Shown one piece after another: positions 42,129 to 55,262 of a stretch of 64,000 bases of DNA. The stretch spans positions 246,517 to 310,516 of the forward strand of contig ML769414.1 of the NCBI GenBank assembly GCA_009733575.1, given 5' to 3'. The notes beneath the pieces are model-generated. The model did not search any database. It saw only the letters and a program-made list of their open reading frames with translations, and was not told the origin of the DNA. Source of the stretch: Gymnopus androsaceus JB14 (Eukaryota > Basidiomycota > Agaricomycetes > Agaricales > Omphalotaceae). Position numbers and translations under genes: made by a program. Within the stretch, counting starts at the first letter, position 1. Each line of letters opens with the position of its first letter.

Positions 42129-44607
42129 ATGGCCGACTATCCGTCTTCGACTACTCTGCCTACTTTCACTAATTTGCATGCGGCTCCTGTTCCTAATGAC
42201 CTTGACGCTACTTATATAGCCTCCAAGTGGTTGTTTGCATTATCGACTGCAGTCACTGCTTGCGATGCCAGCAATTGTGCCGCGCTCTTTGTTGAGCACT
42301 CATTCTGGAGAGATTTACTTGCTCTAACTTGGGATTTCCGGACCTTCGGGGGATCTACAAAGATTCAACGAATGCTTGAGGATTGTCTTGCGGTTGTGCA
42401 GATGACTGCAATGAAGATGGATGAGGCCTCTGCCACGCTTCAGCGCCCATATCCTGATATTGCCTGGGTTTCAGCAACCTTCACCTTTGAAACCAAGCTT
42501 GGCTATGGAGCCGGTGTATTCAGACTTTCACCTGTCGAGGATGGTAGATTCAAGGCTCACACCGTCTTCACTAATCTAAATGCTCTTAAAGGTCATCCAG
42601 AGCAAATAGGCAAACTCCGGAACCCACATCATACTGACGGTTACAAATGGGCTGAACAACGCCGCAGAGAGGTTGAATTTATCGATAACGATCCAACCGT
42701 TATCATCATTGGCGGCGCGCAATCTGGTTTGGATGTCGCTGCTCGTCTCAAGGTTCTTGGTGTATCTACTTTGATCGTTGAGAAGGAGCAAAGGGTTGGA
42801 GATATCTGGAGAAACCGTTACGATGCGCTTTGCTTACAAGACCCCATCTGTTAGCTCATTTACCACCGTCAGTTTTGTGCTCGGCTGATATTGGCACTGC
42901 AGGGTACCAGCACATGCCTTACATGCCGTAAGAGTCGTTCAGTAATACCTCTACTGAGAACTCATTTCTCCTGTTCCAAAAAAAGATTTCCTACATCTTG
43001 GCCTGTACATGCGCCCTCAACAAAGGTTTGTATTCACTTCGGATGCGATTACATTCGCCTAATTTTAACACCAGCTAGCTAATTGGTTCGAGAGTTACGT
43101 GGATGCCCTTGAGCTCAATGTCTGGACATCTTCTCTGGTGTCTAATGCTCATCAGGACCCCAAAACTAATATTTGGTCGGTTTCAGTAACTCGCGAAGGT
43201 GGATCTACACGCACTCTTCGAGTTAAGCATCTCGTTTTTGCTATCGGATTTGGTGATTGTCTACCAACAATGCCTGAATATCCCGGTGCCGTGAGCAGTT
43301 TTAACATTGCAATGTCATTATCCGTTTCGATCTTGAGAATAGGACCAGTTTGAAGGGGAAATACTCCATTCTACACGTTACAAGACTGCCCGTGACTACG
43401 CAGGAAAGAAGGCTATTGTAGTAGGAGCATGCGGCTCAGGCAAGTAAACTCCACCTCTTCTCACTTGTCTGCCATTCAAATTTATACAGGGCATGATATC
43501 GCTTTAGACCTATCTTGCTACGGCGTCGGTGAGAATCACTTTTGCTGCGGTTCAAGGTTTACTGCTATGCTGATGCACTTTTTTGGTCTAGACGTAACAA
43601 TGTATCAGCGCAGCTCTACGCTAGTCCTGTCTAGTCAAACCTTCTTGAAAATGTACTTCAAAGGTACTCTTTGCATCTACTATCATTGACTACCATCGAC
43701 CTTCTTGAAGGTGTTAACGATCACGACGGACCCCCTACTGGAGATTGCCGACCTTGTATCTTTCTCTTTCCCGCTGGCCTTTATAGCTGACTCGTTTGGG
43801 AAGCGACAGGTGCTGGACTGCGAGAAAATGGATGCGTTCGTGCTATGTATGGTGTTTCTTTGCTCTGTATTGCTCATGGTTACTTGTAGGGACCTTCTCG
43901 ATGGGCTCAAGAGCCGTGGATTTAAGTTGAATCGTGGGACGTATGACGCCGGTGCGTACCTCAATGCATGGGGTCGACGGGGTGGGCATTACATAGGTGG
44001 CTACAGCAGAGGTTGCTCGGTTACCTCAACTGACTATCCCATATCAGATATTGGAGCTAGCCAGCTCATCATTGACGGCAAGATTAAGGTCAAGAATGGT
44101 AGCCAAATCGAGCGTTTCACACGCACTGGACTTAAGTTTGAGGACGGTAGTGAGCTCACGGGTGATGTGATTGTCTTCGCCACCTGGGTGAGTGTGCTTA
44201 TTGTCAGACACGCGTGACGTTAATGCTCTCGTATAGGGTGCAGGGAGATATTCGGAAGGCCATTGGCAATATCTGCGGGGAAGACGTCGAGCGTGCTTGT
44301 AAGCCGATATGGGGCTATGATGAAGAAACAGAAATCAAAGGCGTGTGGCGCGACCTTGGAGTTCCTAATCTCTGGTACATGGGTGGTGAGATCTCACGTC
44401 TTTATATATCTCTTTATATTCCAGAGTCAAACCTGGTGCTTCTAGGTGGTTTAGCACCCTGCAGGTTCTATTCAAGGCATTTAGCATTGCGTGCGTAAAA
44501 CCTGCTCCATTTTTTGTCTGTTATTTAGCTGATGAATTGAACTTTCAGAAATTAAGGCAATTGAAGAAGGGATTTTCTATAGAAAAGAAAGATACAGCGC
44601 ATCGTGA
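42129..44607 (+). CDS. FMO/BVMO-like flavoprotein monooxygenase with NTF2-like N-terminus (frameshift)
   Basis: An NAD(P)H- and FAD-dependent monooxygenase of the fungal FMO-like type. The ATG is at 42129 and the stop TGA at 44605-44607. Residues from about 30 to 150 look like an NTF2/SnoaL-type domain. Then come the FAD Rossmann motif (VIIIGGAQSGLDVAARLK), VEKEQRVGDIWRNRY, the HMPYMPFPTSWPVHAPSTK block, LVFAIGFG, the NADP Rossmann motif (IVVGACGSGHDIALDL), GASQLIIDGKIK, and EIKGVWRDLGVPNLW. About eleven introns resolve cleanly; one (43440-43489) uses a GC donor. At about 43740 the frame changes by one extra base between GPPT and EIADLVSFSFP, which would truncate the protein. The conserved ATG near the end of the FAD domain reads ATW. 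Either a recent pseudogene or an assembly error. Confidence 0.83.
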
Positions 44608-46215
44608 ATCTCTGAGCGTTAGTAAATTTGAAATCGGGACCAAAGTTGTATTTGAGATGGATGTTTGTTAGTTGCTATAGTTAATTTTATTAGAGAATAT
44701 ACACCGTAAGATACGCAGGGAATGAAGCATCGCGATTTGGACTCTCTGGTAAGTTTTTACTTCTCGCAATGATCTGACTAGTCGGCTCTGGTCACGATGA
44801 TACCGATATACTAGGCCTATGGCAGACGAAGATGGTCCCCATGTCACAGAAGTCTTGTACCCATCTCTTTTCAAGAATGGAAAGCTCGATATCGATCCAT
44901 ATTGTGTGGCATATGCTATGGATACTGTGATGCAGAACTTGAGAGAAGGTAGAAGGCCAGCTACATGCTGAGCGACATTTATTCATGTATGGTATTTGAA
45001 GATAATAGTGACGCAGTGCTTCTAGACGTACGATTGCGAGATCTTCTGTAGACGGATAACAGAAGTGAAAGGTGATAAGCTGAAATTCCACTTTTCAAAG
45101 CTAAAGCAGGCTTTTGGAGAACGAACTAGCTAAACCTAGCTAGATTTTTTGTTTTTTTTTGGCGAGCACCGAGGAAGCGCCGACTGACCGTGGTTCTGAG
45201 CATCGCCCCATCTCTTCAGTCTAGATTTTACTCTGATATCTCTCCTAGACCTGGAATTACCGTCCTCGAAGCATATTATTGTCCAAACCTCAGCACTCAC
45301 ACTGCCGCAACTTCGATGATGGGACTTGGGATTCCCAAGCAAACTTTTTTCAGCCCCCGATCGACGATATCCAAAGTAAGTAGAAGAGGATACACGAGAA
45401 CGCACTTCATCGATCTTAGCCACTAAGCCAAGGCACTCTCGACTCTGCCGCATGACAGCCCCGCAGCTTTTTCTGCAAGCGTACGGTTTCCCGGACTTCT
45501 GCAATGATAGTACGGTTTGGAACCGGGTAGAGCCACTGGAGGTACGGTGATACGGATCACTACGTAGTTTCCCTGAGGACGACGCGACTCTTGAGTCAGG
45601 AAGGATCTTATCTTATCAGAGATCTAGCATCTAGCGACGACTTCGTATTACAACAGTGTATTCAGGCATATCAGAAGATAATGGATTGGTGGATCTATTC
45701 TTCTTCCTTTCCCTTCCCTGATAACCGTCCTCGTTCTCGAGCTCATTCAACATGATCTTATCTGTTCCCAGTTTTTTTTTCTCTCGATGTCTGTTTTGCA
45801 GCGTCAGCCAGACTTGATAATTCTGACAAACATATATATATGCTAGGGCATTTGACGAGATTCAGTCAATCAAATCCGTCGGATAACGGATAATTTGCGG
45901 ATAATTTGAATGAAATGAAAACCCGAGTCGACGGGTATAAAAGTTGAGCGTAATTAGCTGTTTGTAGGGCTCGGTTTGAGCCGTACATCGGTATCAGTCA
46001 GGGCATTTTTTGAGCACGGTGACAGCTGGACAGAGTCGAATATGTATCTTAAATGCCTCAAAGCCCGGGTGTGGGGAAAGACTGCGCTCGCTCATCAGTT
46101 AGCTGGTTTATCAGCCTGTGTCACTTCTACTTACTATGCTTTAGGTATATATATCCACCCTCGCACTCACTGCAGCTCATAATTTTCTCTAGTCTTCCAC
46201 TTCAATCCATAAACA
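44608..46215. other. Intergenic region, putative promoter near 45937
   Basis: No gene was recognised. A TATAAAAG box lies at about 45937-45944, some 270 bases before the next ATG. Poly-T runs occur at 45145-45160 and 45771-45781. Confidence 0.4.
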
Positions 46216-46981
46216 ATGAGCTTCTCGGATCTCTTGTATCCGTAAGTAAAACAACTCACACCGGCTTATGATATTTACTAAATCGGGACTTCTAGCAAGA
46301 CCACAACATCTGGCAAGCTCGTTATCATGGCAACTCTCAAGGTTCTTCCTGGAAATGTCAGTGAATTTCTAATGAATGATGTTTATGCTCCTCCTTGCAC
46401 GTTGATTTCACCTCGACGTTTTGGTCTTACAATCTCGGAGTTAAAATTTACTAAATAGAGTAATAGGAAGACAGGATGGCCGAGGTCCTCCATGCCGCAC
46501 AATCTGCTGCATTATTGGAAGCTGCTACGGTATGTTCTCTCTCCCATTTATGAATTTATCGGACGCATCATTCACACAATTAACGTTTGACTTTGTTCAC
46601 TGAAGGCGGAATTCAGGGTCACCAGACTCCTCGAAGCTGATGGGACACCGACTTCAACGTTTATGACGTTCGTAAGTGTATATATGTAGTTTCAGCGTTC
46701 AATTCTCAAGCTTAATACTGGCCTTTGTCTTCTAGGAGGTATACAACAGTTGGTGATTTTCCTCAGATACTGATACAATAACTTTAAGTAACCTTCGTTG
46801 CCCGCTATGTCCAGATTTCGCGGAACATTTGAAGGCGGCACAAAGCCTAGCAACGCTAAAGGCGTTCACAGAGGAAGGGATCATGGCTTCGCCGCCCGAA
46901 TTGAACTATTGCAATGGTAAGCCAAGTGCCTCATTTCCACTACTCGACTTAGGCCCAATCATGTTTATCACAGAGATTTGA
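46216..46981 (+). CDS. Small ABM-fold (dimeric alpha/beta barrel) protein, seven exons
   Basis: A small protein of the antibiotic-biosynthesis-monooxygenase (ABM) fold; such proteins act as cofactor-free monooxygenases or lack a known role. Exons: 46216-46241, 46296-46356, 46467-46529, 46606-46671, 46736-46748, 46815-46916, 46974-46981. They join in frame to about 112 residues. Signatures are GKLVIMATLKVLPGNEDRMA (first strand and helix), EFRVTRLLEADG, STFMTFEVYNNFAEHLKA (the FEVY strand followed by the helix with His) and a C-terminus MASPPELNYCNEI. The exons of 13 and 8 nt are unusually small. The N-terminus has no signal peptide, so it is probably cytosolic. The FMO-like gene lies 1.6 kb upstream, but a shared pathway is speculative. 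Confidence 0.8.
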
Positions 46982-47344
46982 GACCACTTCACAGTGTTAC
47001 CAATGAAAAATACTCACTGCATCTGCTTGGTTTGCAGAATACATTCTTCTTCTTCTGACTACTATGCCATTATTGTGTTTGTACTTGTTTAATATAGCAA
47101 AAACTAGAATTAAATTGTTGAGATAATCCTTGGGACCTGCATCCATAAGTACAGCTTATATATAAGGAAATAGAGATTGATGCAAAACAAAACAAGCTTC
47201 CAAACTTGGCAACCAAAATCAAATCCAACACACCCTCAATACTCATGAGCTCAGGAAGTGAGTCATTGTCATCGACAAAAGCAAAAGCATCAAAACAGTC
47301 ACCACTGCAAACTTCAAGATTGTCAAGTTAGAAGACCTCAACTA

Positions 47345-47528
47345 CATCAGCAAAACCTGGGTGTTCGCCATAGCAAGGTCCCCCTCTGTGCAGCTCTGTA
47401 CAGCTCTGTACAGGCTGCACAGCATTGATCGAATTGATATAGATCAGTTGCTGTACAGCTCTGTACAGAACTGTGCAGAGCTGCACAGAGGGGGACCTTG
47501 CTATGGGATCACCCAGGTTTTGCTGATG
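47345..47528. mobile_element. Palindromic MITE flanked by TA
   Basis: A 184-bp near-complete palindrome starts CATCAGCAAAACCTGGGTG and ends with the complement. TA dinucleotides (47343-47344 and 47529-47530) flank it, as for Tc1/mariner elements. Arms of about 85 bases pair with few mismatches (CCATAGCAAGGTCCCCCTCT and its complement); the inner arms are built of CTGTACAG and CTGTGCAG repeats, and the loop includes GATCGAATTGATATAGATC. As RNA it would form a long hairpin. Confidence 0.85.
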
Positions 47529-47731
47529 TATGAGATTACATACGCACATGTTTGAATTAATCTTTCTCTTCCCGTGGCAGAGAGGCATGAAGCAACCACA
47601 TTTCCGTTTGAAGTTGGTTTCAAGAGAGAGAGAGAGAAAAGCTACGCTTTGGCCAGTGTGGCTGTGCAAATTCGTGTGATTAACGGCCGCAGTCGAGTCG
47701 CTCTTGTCCTTCTTCAAGCTGGAATCTCGAA

Positions 47732-48711
47732 ATGTCTGCTAATCAACTTCCAGCCGAGATTGTCGAGAAAATCTTGCAACAACTGTCTCTCCAGCAGAGC
47801 GAATTCTCCTTATGACAACTTGCCCTCGTCTCAACAGCACTTGGAAATCTCAATTTGCTCGTATTGCTACCATCGCCATCCACATCCCTTGCCTGAGCTA
47901 TCTTTTCTATCTGGCTGAAACTATCCGCACCGGGAAATCACTTGTATACAATAGACAGTACCTCAGGAAAGGGGCGCGTACCATGATTTGCTTTCTTGAC
48001 TTGCAAGTTGATAGCAACTCCTACAGGGTTTGGTGTATTTTTTTCCGTATGGGAAACTTCATTGGTCTTCGAACACGCTTTCCGAGCGTTCAGAAACTCT
48101 CTTTCCAAGCCTTCTTCCTCCCTAACCTCGCGTATTGTCTTGGAAGGCGACCACAAGTGGTTCATACCGACTTATCCATTTTATTTGACACTGCACAACC
48201 TCTTTCCCTTCAGCAACACAAGGTGCTCATCGATTTCGTGATTCATGATCCCGAAACATCTCAACCCTTGAGCCCACTTTTACACACTGAACACAACAGT
48301 GCGACGACGCTGGAATCTCCCCCCTCCGATCCCCGGGTCACGGTCAGCATGTGAAGTACCGGAGCCGTCGAGTCATTTTACCTTCTATTATATGCAAAGC
48401 TGGGACGCCTACCAGGCCGTCCCAACAACGAATCGCATTCAATTCCTGATCCTTTCGCCATTGGGGAGAAGATCAGGGATGGGTTGTACTTCGATGGGCG
48501 TGAAATACGCACTAGCTGTAGTACAGTCTTCTATGAGCATGATTTATCCGAGACAGATGACTTTTGGGGTGTCAATCGTCTTCTATACATGCCAGGAACT
48601 TCGACTCCCAGTGAGTATGCTTTCTTCCTTTCTTTCTCTGAGCCCATTGACTGAAGCATTTTTGTCTTGGATGCAGGTACCGGCTGGGGCCTTTTTGCAA
48701 CTCATCAGTGA
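47732..48711 (+). pseudogene. F-box protein pseudogene
   Basis: An F-box starts at the ATG at 47732 (MSANQLPAEIVEKILQQLSLQQ). Its second half (RILLMTTCPRLNSTW) is in another frame, with the shift near 47815 where no intron fits. The new frame stays open to a TGA at 48352-48354. The same frame then continues for about 80 codons (FYLLLYAKLGRLPGRPNN, DPFAIGEKIRDGLYFDGREI, DDFWGVNRLLYMPG) and through one intron (about 48612-48676) to TGA at 48709-48711. The downstream block looks conserved but I cannot name it. Two lesions suggest a dead gene. Confidence 0.6.
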
Positions 48712-50512
48712 GGCTTGGCTACGCTTTAAAATAGATAATTGCTAGCTGAAGCTACGTGAACAAAGTGAACGGCTAGCATAAGCGAAAGATAAGGAAAGTG
48801 AATGAAATTGAAGTGCACATACATTAGAACCGACTCAATCAAGTGACGTGCGTAACGCGCGCCAATTGACTTTGAGTTTGTTTCTCTCGCGTTCAACTTC
48901 AGTTCTTCTCGTCCCTCTTCTCGTTCTCCTCACCTCTGGCCCTTCGACTTTTTTGGCCCACCCACCATCTTCCCTATTTTATGCTGACGCTTGGTATGTT
49001 TGGGTCTCCTCCGAAAGGTTTCTTCACCGGACGGTCCAGACCCGGATTACTTTGTGTACTGGAATTGGTTCCAGGGGTAGCAGCGCTCAGCGATCAGCTC
49101 TCAGACCTGACACCGACGCCCGCCCCCCAAAGCGCCAATTCCATTGACAAAACCTTCATTCATCAGAATGAATTACCGGTCACAGACTAATAAGATAATC
49201 GGACTTATAATCAGACTGACTACAAGATAATTGGATACTTATACTCATCCGCTGATCTCCTCACTCATTTCCTCCTCTCTCCTTTCACTAGGAAATATGA
49301 GTTTGTCTTATCTGCAATGCCGTAGCAAGGGTGTGAACCCTCCGAACCCTTGAGCTCATTACTGGAAATGCGGGCATTGCGTATGAAAATGTGTCTGACT
49401 ACAAGCACCGATGTATTAGCTTTGAGGCATAGTCAAGACCTTTGCGCTTTGTACAGATACATTTAGTCAAACTCCCATACTCTACTACCTGTAACGTCCC
49501 GGGGTCTCCCTTGTCGCTTCTTTACCGACATTTCCAATGCTATCGATGGCGTGAAGAACAAACCTGAGTGCCAATTTTCGAATCGCGTATGGCTGTGCCA
49601 CCTTGCTTCTAGCGAGTCTATCGAAGAAGCTTCATTCGGTGCTGAGCTGGTAGATACGATGGTTCACTGGTAGCAAGCAGAGGACGAGGGAGGGGCGCTG
49701 ATTGCTGCCGGAGTTGTAGTCGCAGTGTCCCGGGACACGCAGCAGCCGCACGGTGGAGAGTATTTACCCAAATCCGTGTAATGTATCAGCACCATCTTCT
49801 TTTTGGATACCCGTCACTTTTCCAGTGGAACTTGATGCATCGAATCCATTAATTCCCGCGCACAATATATACTACCACTACTAAGTACCTTTCACGGTTC
49901 CATTTGATTCCTCTCTAGTAGTAGGAGTCCAGTTCGGTATCAAATTAATTGAGCAATTGCAAGATATTTATACGTAGGATCCGTGCCTCGTACGATTTTA
50001 CGCTTTGGCCAATACGGTCTGGAACATTTATTGTGTCCCAGCCTCAGTCTCAATCACCGTTCTAGGGACTTTTGCTGCTAGGACCGAGCTCGGATAAGTA
50101 AATACAGTTTCGACTTGTATGAGTTGAGGACATTGGTTATTCAAGTTTTCATTCCGATCAAGAATTCCTATGGACAAGGAGTAAGTACTACAAGGTTTCC
50201 TAAGAGACCAATTGGTGAAACGTTTATGACGTGTAGTATCTCGACATTTGGCGACATGAAGTAAAAAGTAATGATATATATGTAGAAAGCAGTTGAAAGC
50301 AAAAGATAACAGTAACGACAAAGCAAAGATTTCAATCGGTTCACAAAGAAAACAGTGGGTAGGTCGTATAGGTCGTATACAGTAAAGCCACATAAAGGTC
50401 GTAGAAAGTCGTAAAAAGATCACAAGTAAAAGAAAGAAATGAAAACAACTCGAAAAGATTGGAATGCGTGTGCTACATGAGCACTGCGAACTGGACAAAG
50501 AGCAACTAACCT
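48712..50512. other. Intergenic region, nothing recognised
   Basis: Short frames only (for example 48848-49147 plus and 50028-50498 minus); none has a recognisable domain. The last part is the 3' flank of the zinc-finger-like gene. Confidence 0.4.
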
Positions 50513-51553
50513 TTAGTTGGCAGATCTAGCTGCGAGAGGAACGCGAAAATTGGAGGAAGCATCCGACTCTGCGCTAGCGGCAGACCTTTCCTCACTATTA
50601 CCGTCTATTCTCTGCCTTTTCGTCGGCGTAGGATCCTCTGCCTCCAAGTCGAGGGCCCTTTTGCGCGTTTGTACAGCATGCCTGTGAGACGCTGGCCCAA
50701 AAGGATAAACCCGCGAACCTCCGATTCTCCAAGGCGCCAAATTGGGACAAGTAAGCAAATGAGCCGCAAAGGTCATTTCCGTTCCAACCCATGGACAGTG
50801 GATACACTTGGCAGCACCAGTGCAATGAAAGTGCACTGTAGCAATGTGATGCGCGACAGACTCGCCGCCTCCTTGGACGCTGTTACCGCAGCTACATGAA
50901 GCACCCGGAGGGAAGAAGGAGGCGTACAAGTTTGGATGGTGAGAAACCAGGTGCGCTCTAATGCCTTCGATAGTTTGTTGCACCATGTAGTTACATTGGA
51001 GTATGGGGCATGGTATGGATGCGATGAGAGATTGCATACGGAGAACGTAGGGGTGAATGCCAGGATATACATTGGTGCAAACGCGAAAGGAGTGTATAGT
51101 GTGCCAAGGGCGGCGTGTGAGAATACTGGGTACTGGTTGGGAAGAATGAGGGGGAGGAGCGGGAGTCGTACAATTGCTCAAAGTGATAAAGGTTGTTTGG
51201 GTAGCGAGTATAGGAAGTGCGCGTTCCGCGGGCTGCAATAACGCCGGTAAGGTTTGCCTCCTGCCTAGTATCATTTGAGCAGGATCCGGAGGTGCAGGAA
51301 GCGTCGGAACGGTTCCCATAACGGGCTGTACCACGAACTCCTTGGGAGGGCCTGGACGAAAAGGCGCATCTACATCGATGGTCGGCCTGAAAAATATTTC
51401 GGGTGAAAATTCGTGCAGTGGCGTCGGAGGAGATGATTGAACCTTCTCAAGTGCCGTTGAAAGTGCAGTCAGATCGAGAGGTTGTCGACGCCTGGCCCTG
51501 GCCAAGTTTTCACTGGGAACGACGTTCTGAGGCAAGGGAAAAAAATCGGGCAT
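50513..51553 (-). CDS. Putative zinc-finger-like nuclear protein
   Basis: A single-exon open frame of 346 codons from the ATG at 51553. The first about 160 residues are Pro-rich and disordered. A Cys/His region follows: CPILQCNYMVQQTIEGIRAH continuing LVSHH (C-x4-C-x13-H-x3-H, C2H2-like), a CSCGN stretch with HH, and CIHCPWVGTEMTFAAHLLTC (C-x2-C-x11-H-x3-C). A bipartite basic signal (RKRAL...TKRQR) lies near residue 310. DNA binding is suggested but no exact family was recognised. No introns or lesions are seen. Expression and function are unknown. Confidence 0.6.
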   Translation of the reverse strand: MPDFFPLPQNVVPSENLARARRRQPLDLTALSTALEKVQSSPPTPLHEFSPEIFFRPTIDVDAPFRPGPPKEFVVQPVMGTVPTLPAPPDPAQMILGRRQTLPALLQPAERALPILATQTTFITLSNCTTPAPPPHSSQPVPSILTRRPWHTIHSFRVCTNVYPGIHPYVLRMQSLIASIPCPILQCNYMVQQTIEGIRAHLVSHHPNLYASFFPPGASCSCGNSVQGGGESVAHHIATVHFHCTGAAKCIHCPWVGTEMTFAAHLLTCPNLAPWRIGGSRVYPFGPASHRHAVQTRKRALDLEAEDPTPTKRQRIDGNSEERSAASAESDASSNFRVPLAARSAN

Positions 51554-53072
51554 GAACTAGAGGGAGAGCGACACGGTAAAGAGAGGGAAAAATACTAGAA
51601 AAAGCTGACTTTTATACCAGAAAAATAAGGACCAGCCGCCGACATCCGTAGTGAAGAAACAAGACATTTCAACGAGGCAAAGTCCGTCCTAAAACTGGAA
51701 CTTTTGAAAGTCAAACAATGGACTTTGTCCTGCGTAGGAAATTCTTCAGGTTTGCTTCTGGCTGCAATAAGCCGAACAATGGATTGCTGTTCATTGTGTG
51801 AAAGGCAAATTACTATTAGAGGGAAAAAGCAACGAGGAAGTTTCCGGTTAGACGCACGAACGCGTGTCGCGTGATCATTCAGAACGAATCGGATTATCGC
51901 TTCGTCGCGAAGCAATCTACAGTGAATCTACGGGCGCGGTCTTCATCGAGTCTTGTCATTGACCACAAGCTGCCGCCAGTGACGCTTACCAGGGCTCTTA
52001 AACTTCAATTTCAGCCTTGGAGGAACACCAGATCGAAAATTCAAAAACCGTTTGCTATAACTATAGAAAGTTGAACCTACCACGCGTTTATCTCGAAGCT
52101 ACGACTCAATTTAGCACAGTAACACGAAATCAAGGCAAAGACTAGGAACGTTATACACTCCAAGACCCACTGCGACTGAATCAGTACCTTTTCAATTGCT
52201 CGAAAGCCACGGATATCGAGCGCTATCCAAGCGGCCAACGAGACCGAGAGACCCAACAAATGAGCGCCAGAACGGGCGTCAGGCGTCACGAGATATCACC
52301 TTTTCTCCCCGACATGAGATTCTAAATCTCATTTCGCGCATTCACCAAGGATCGTGCCTGTGAGTCCCGCGCGAGCTATCCTTCCATTTCACTACAATCC
52401 TGATTCACTAACAGACTCGGAGCTCCGTACCTGCCTGTTCACCGTTATCGCAGTTATGACTAGTCATGGGTCCTTCTTCTCCAACTTCTCCAATATGGGT
52501 TTCACCGCCGATCCTGCTGGAACGGCTGCATGTTCCTAATGATTCTGGTCTGACTCTATGAAGGCTTGAAACGTTCTCCCAGTGAAGAGAGGATCGAAGA
52601 ACTCGACTTGGGAGATTGCATTCCTCTAAATTATACATCACTCTACTCCAGCGTCGAAGGGTTACATCTTCCTCGATGTTGAACAGACGATGTAAGCACT
52701 GTGGGAAGTAAAATAATCGTGTTTCTGAACCCGATAAACGGTACTACTGTACTAACTTGCTCTACAGTGGCTATCATCCGTTTAGAACGGTATACAAAAC
52801 TGCAGAAATCAAGGCATCAATACAGAAGCTACTAGCTCGTGTCTAGTGAACTGATAGACTCGAAACACTTCTTGCTGCAGAGCCATTTTCCTGGCAGCTG
52901 GCGCCTTTGATCGTCAGAAATCAAGGCGTCAATACTACAGAGCGCTCAAGTGTACTAAATTCATGTAAATTCATGAATCAGTCAGCTCCCACTTGATTAG
53001 TTTTGGATTACGCATCCTTGCGATTGCAAAGTTCTTCCAGGAACGGGCGATTTCTGTCTTTGTCAAAGAGGG
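51554..53072. other. Upstream region of OYE copy C, start of segmental repeat
   Basis: From about 52300 the sequence is related to 56070-56749 and 61375-61987 (for example GTGAGTCCCGCG, the ATGACT-GGTC region, TTGATTA before the TATA box). Before that, no gene was recognised. Confidence 0.5.
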
Positions 53073-53148
53073 TATAAAAGAATGTCGCGTCTCCCTCTAT
53101 TTTCCCAACAACGCTTTTACACCAAGTTCCAAATCTAACATCTTGATA

Positions 53149-54529
<1,381 letters not shown>

Positions 54530-55022
54530 AGAAGATTGGCACCTGATGTTCCGGACATTGTATTAGATTGACAACCAACTTCGTAGGTTTTTTCATCTCT
54601 ACATGTTCTCCCAACAGCCAAACATGATGATACTTTTCCTATTTTGGTACGATTACAAACACTTTGGTCGGCTTGTTTTAGTAATATATCTTGTCCACGT
54701 TTCGACTCACAATTGTGCATTCCTTTCCCTTCTGCATCAAATGAAAAGTGCTATTGGGAGCAGGATAAGTAAAGCAGATAGACCTTCAATATTTGCTTCC
54801 TTCCTTTTTTATAAATAACAAACCATTTATTTTGATGCTACATCTGGAAACGCATTTCTGTGGCCGTAGACAACTGTAGTAGTATTTGAAAATAGTTGAT
54901 ATGCCTTCAATGTGAATGAATAATGTTCATATTATTCCTAAATCATATCAATAGTGCATGTCATGAGCCCAAAACCCAAACACTCAAAATACTATACCCA
55001 GGAGAAAGAAGAAGGAATTCCT

Positions 55023-55262
55023 TCAACAAAATGTAATCGTAAGGCTGACCTTGAAAAACGGGATTTAGATTTCCCAATGCATAAATTGGTCGAAGAAACT
55101 CGCATTGTCTGTTTCGCACTGGGTCTGCGCAGAGAAATCCGTAGGGCTATTAAAGGCCTCGGTGCACCCTGCCTCCACGCCTAGTCATCAGAAATAGTCA
55201 GTTCGATACCAGCAAAGATGAAGAAGCTACTAACAGGTTTGGCCTCCACAATTCGAGTCGGA
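55023..55262 (-). pseudogene. Truncated glycopeptide-family gene (3' end only)
   Basis: This matches the last exons of the intact gene at 58889-59818: YSDSNCGGQTC, then the penultimate exon region, and the final exon VSLTITFC with stop TGA at 55023-55025. The sequence upstream of the YSDS exon is replaced at about 55262 by DNA that in unit 2 lies 5' of the gene (the ACACCGGAAATTTCGG block near 60176 and 60234). An internal deletion of roughly 0.9-1.0 kb removed the signal peptide and most of the coding region, so it is dead. Confidence 0.8.

Noticed and set aside
45405..45445. GATCTTAGCCACTAAGCCAA on the plus strand resembles the complement of a U2 snRNA 5' end.
   Set aside because: The branch-site recognition sequence (GTAGTA) and the following U2 stem are absent; similarity is limited to about 12 bases.
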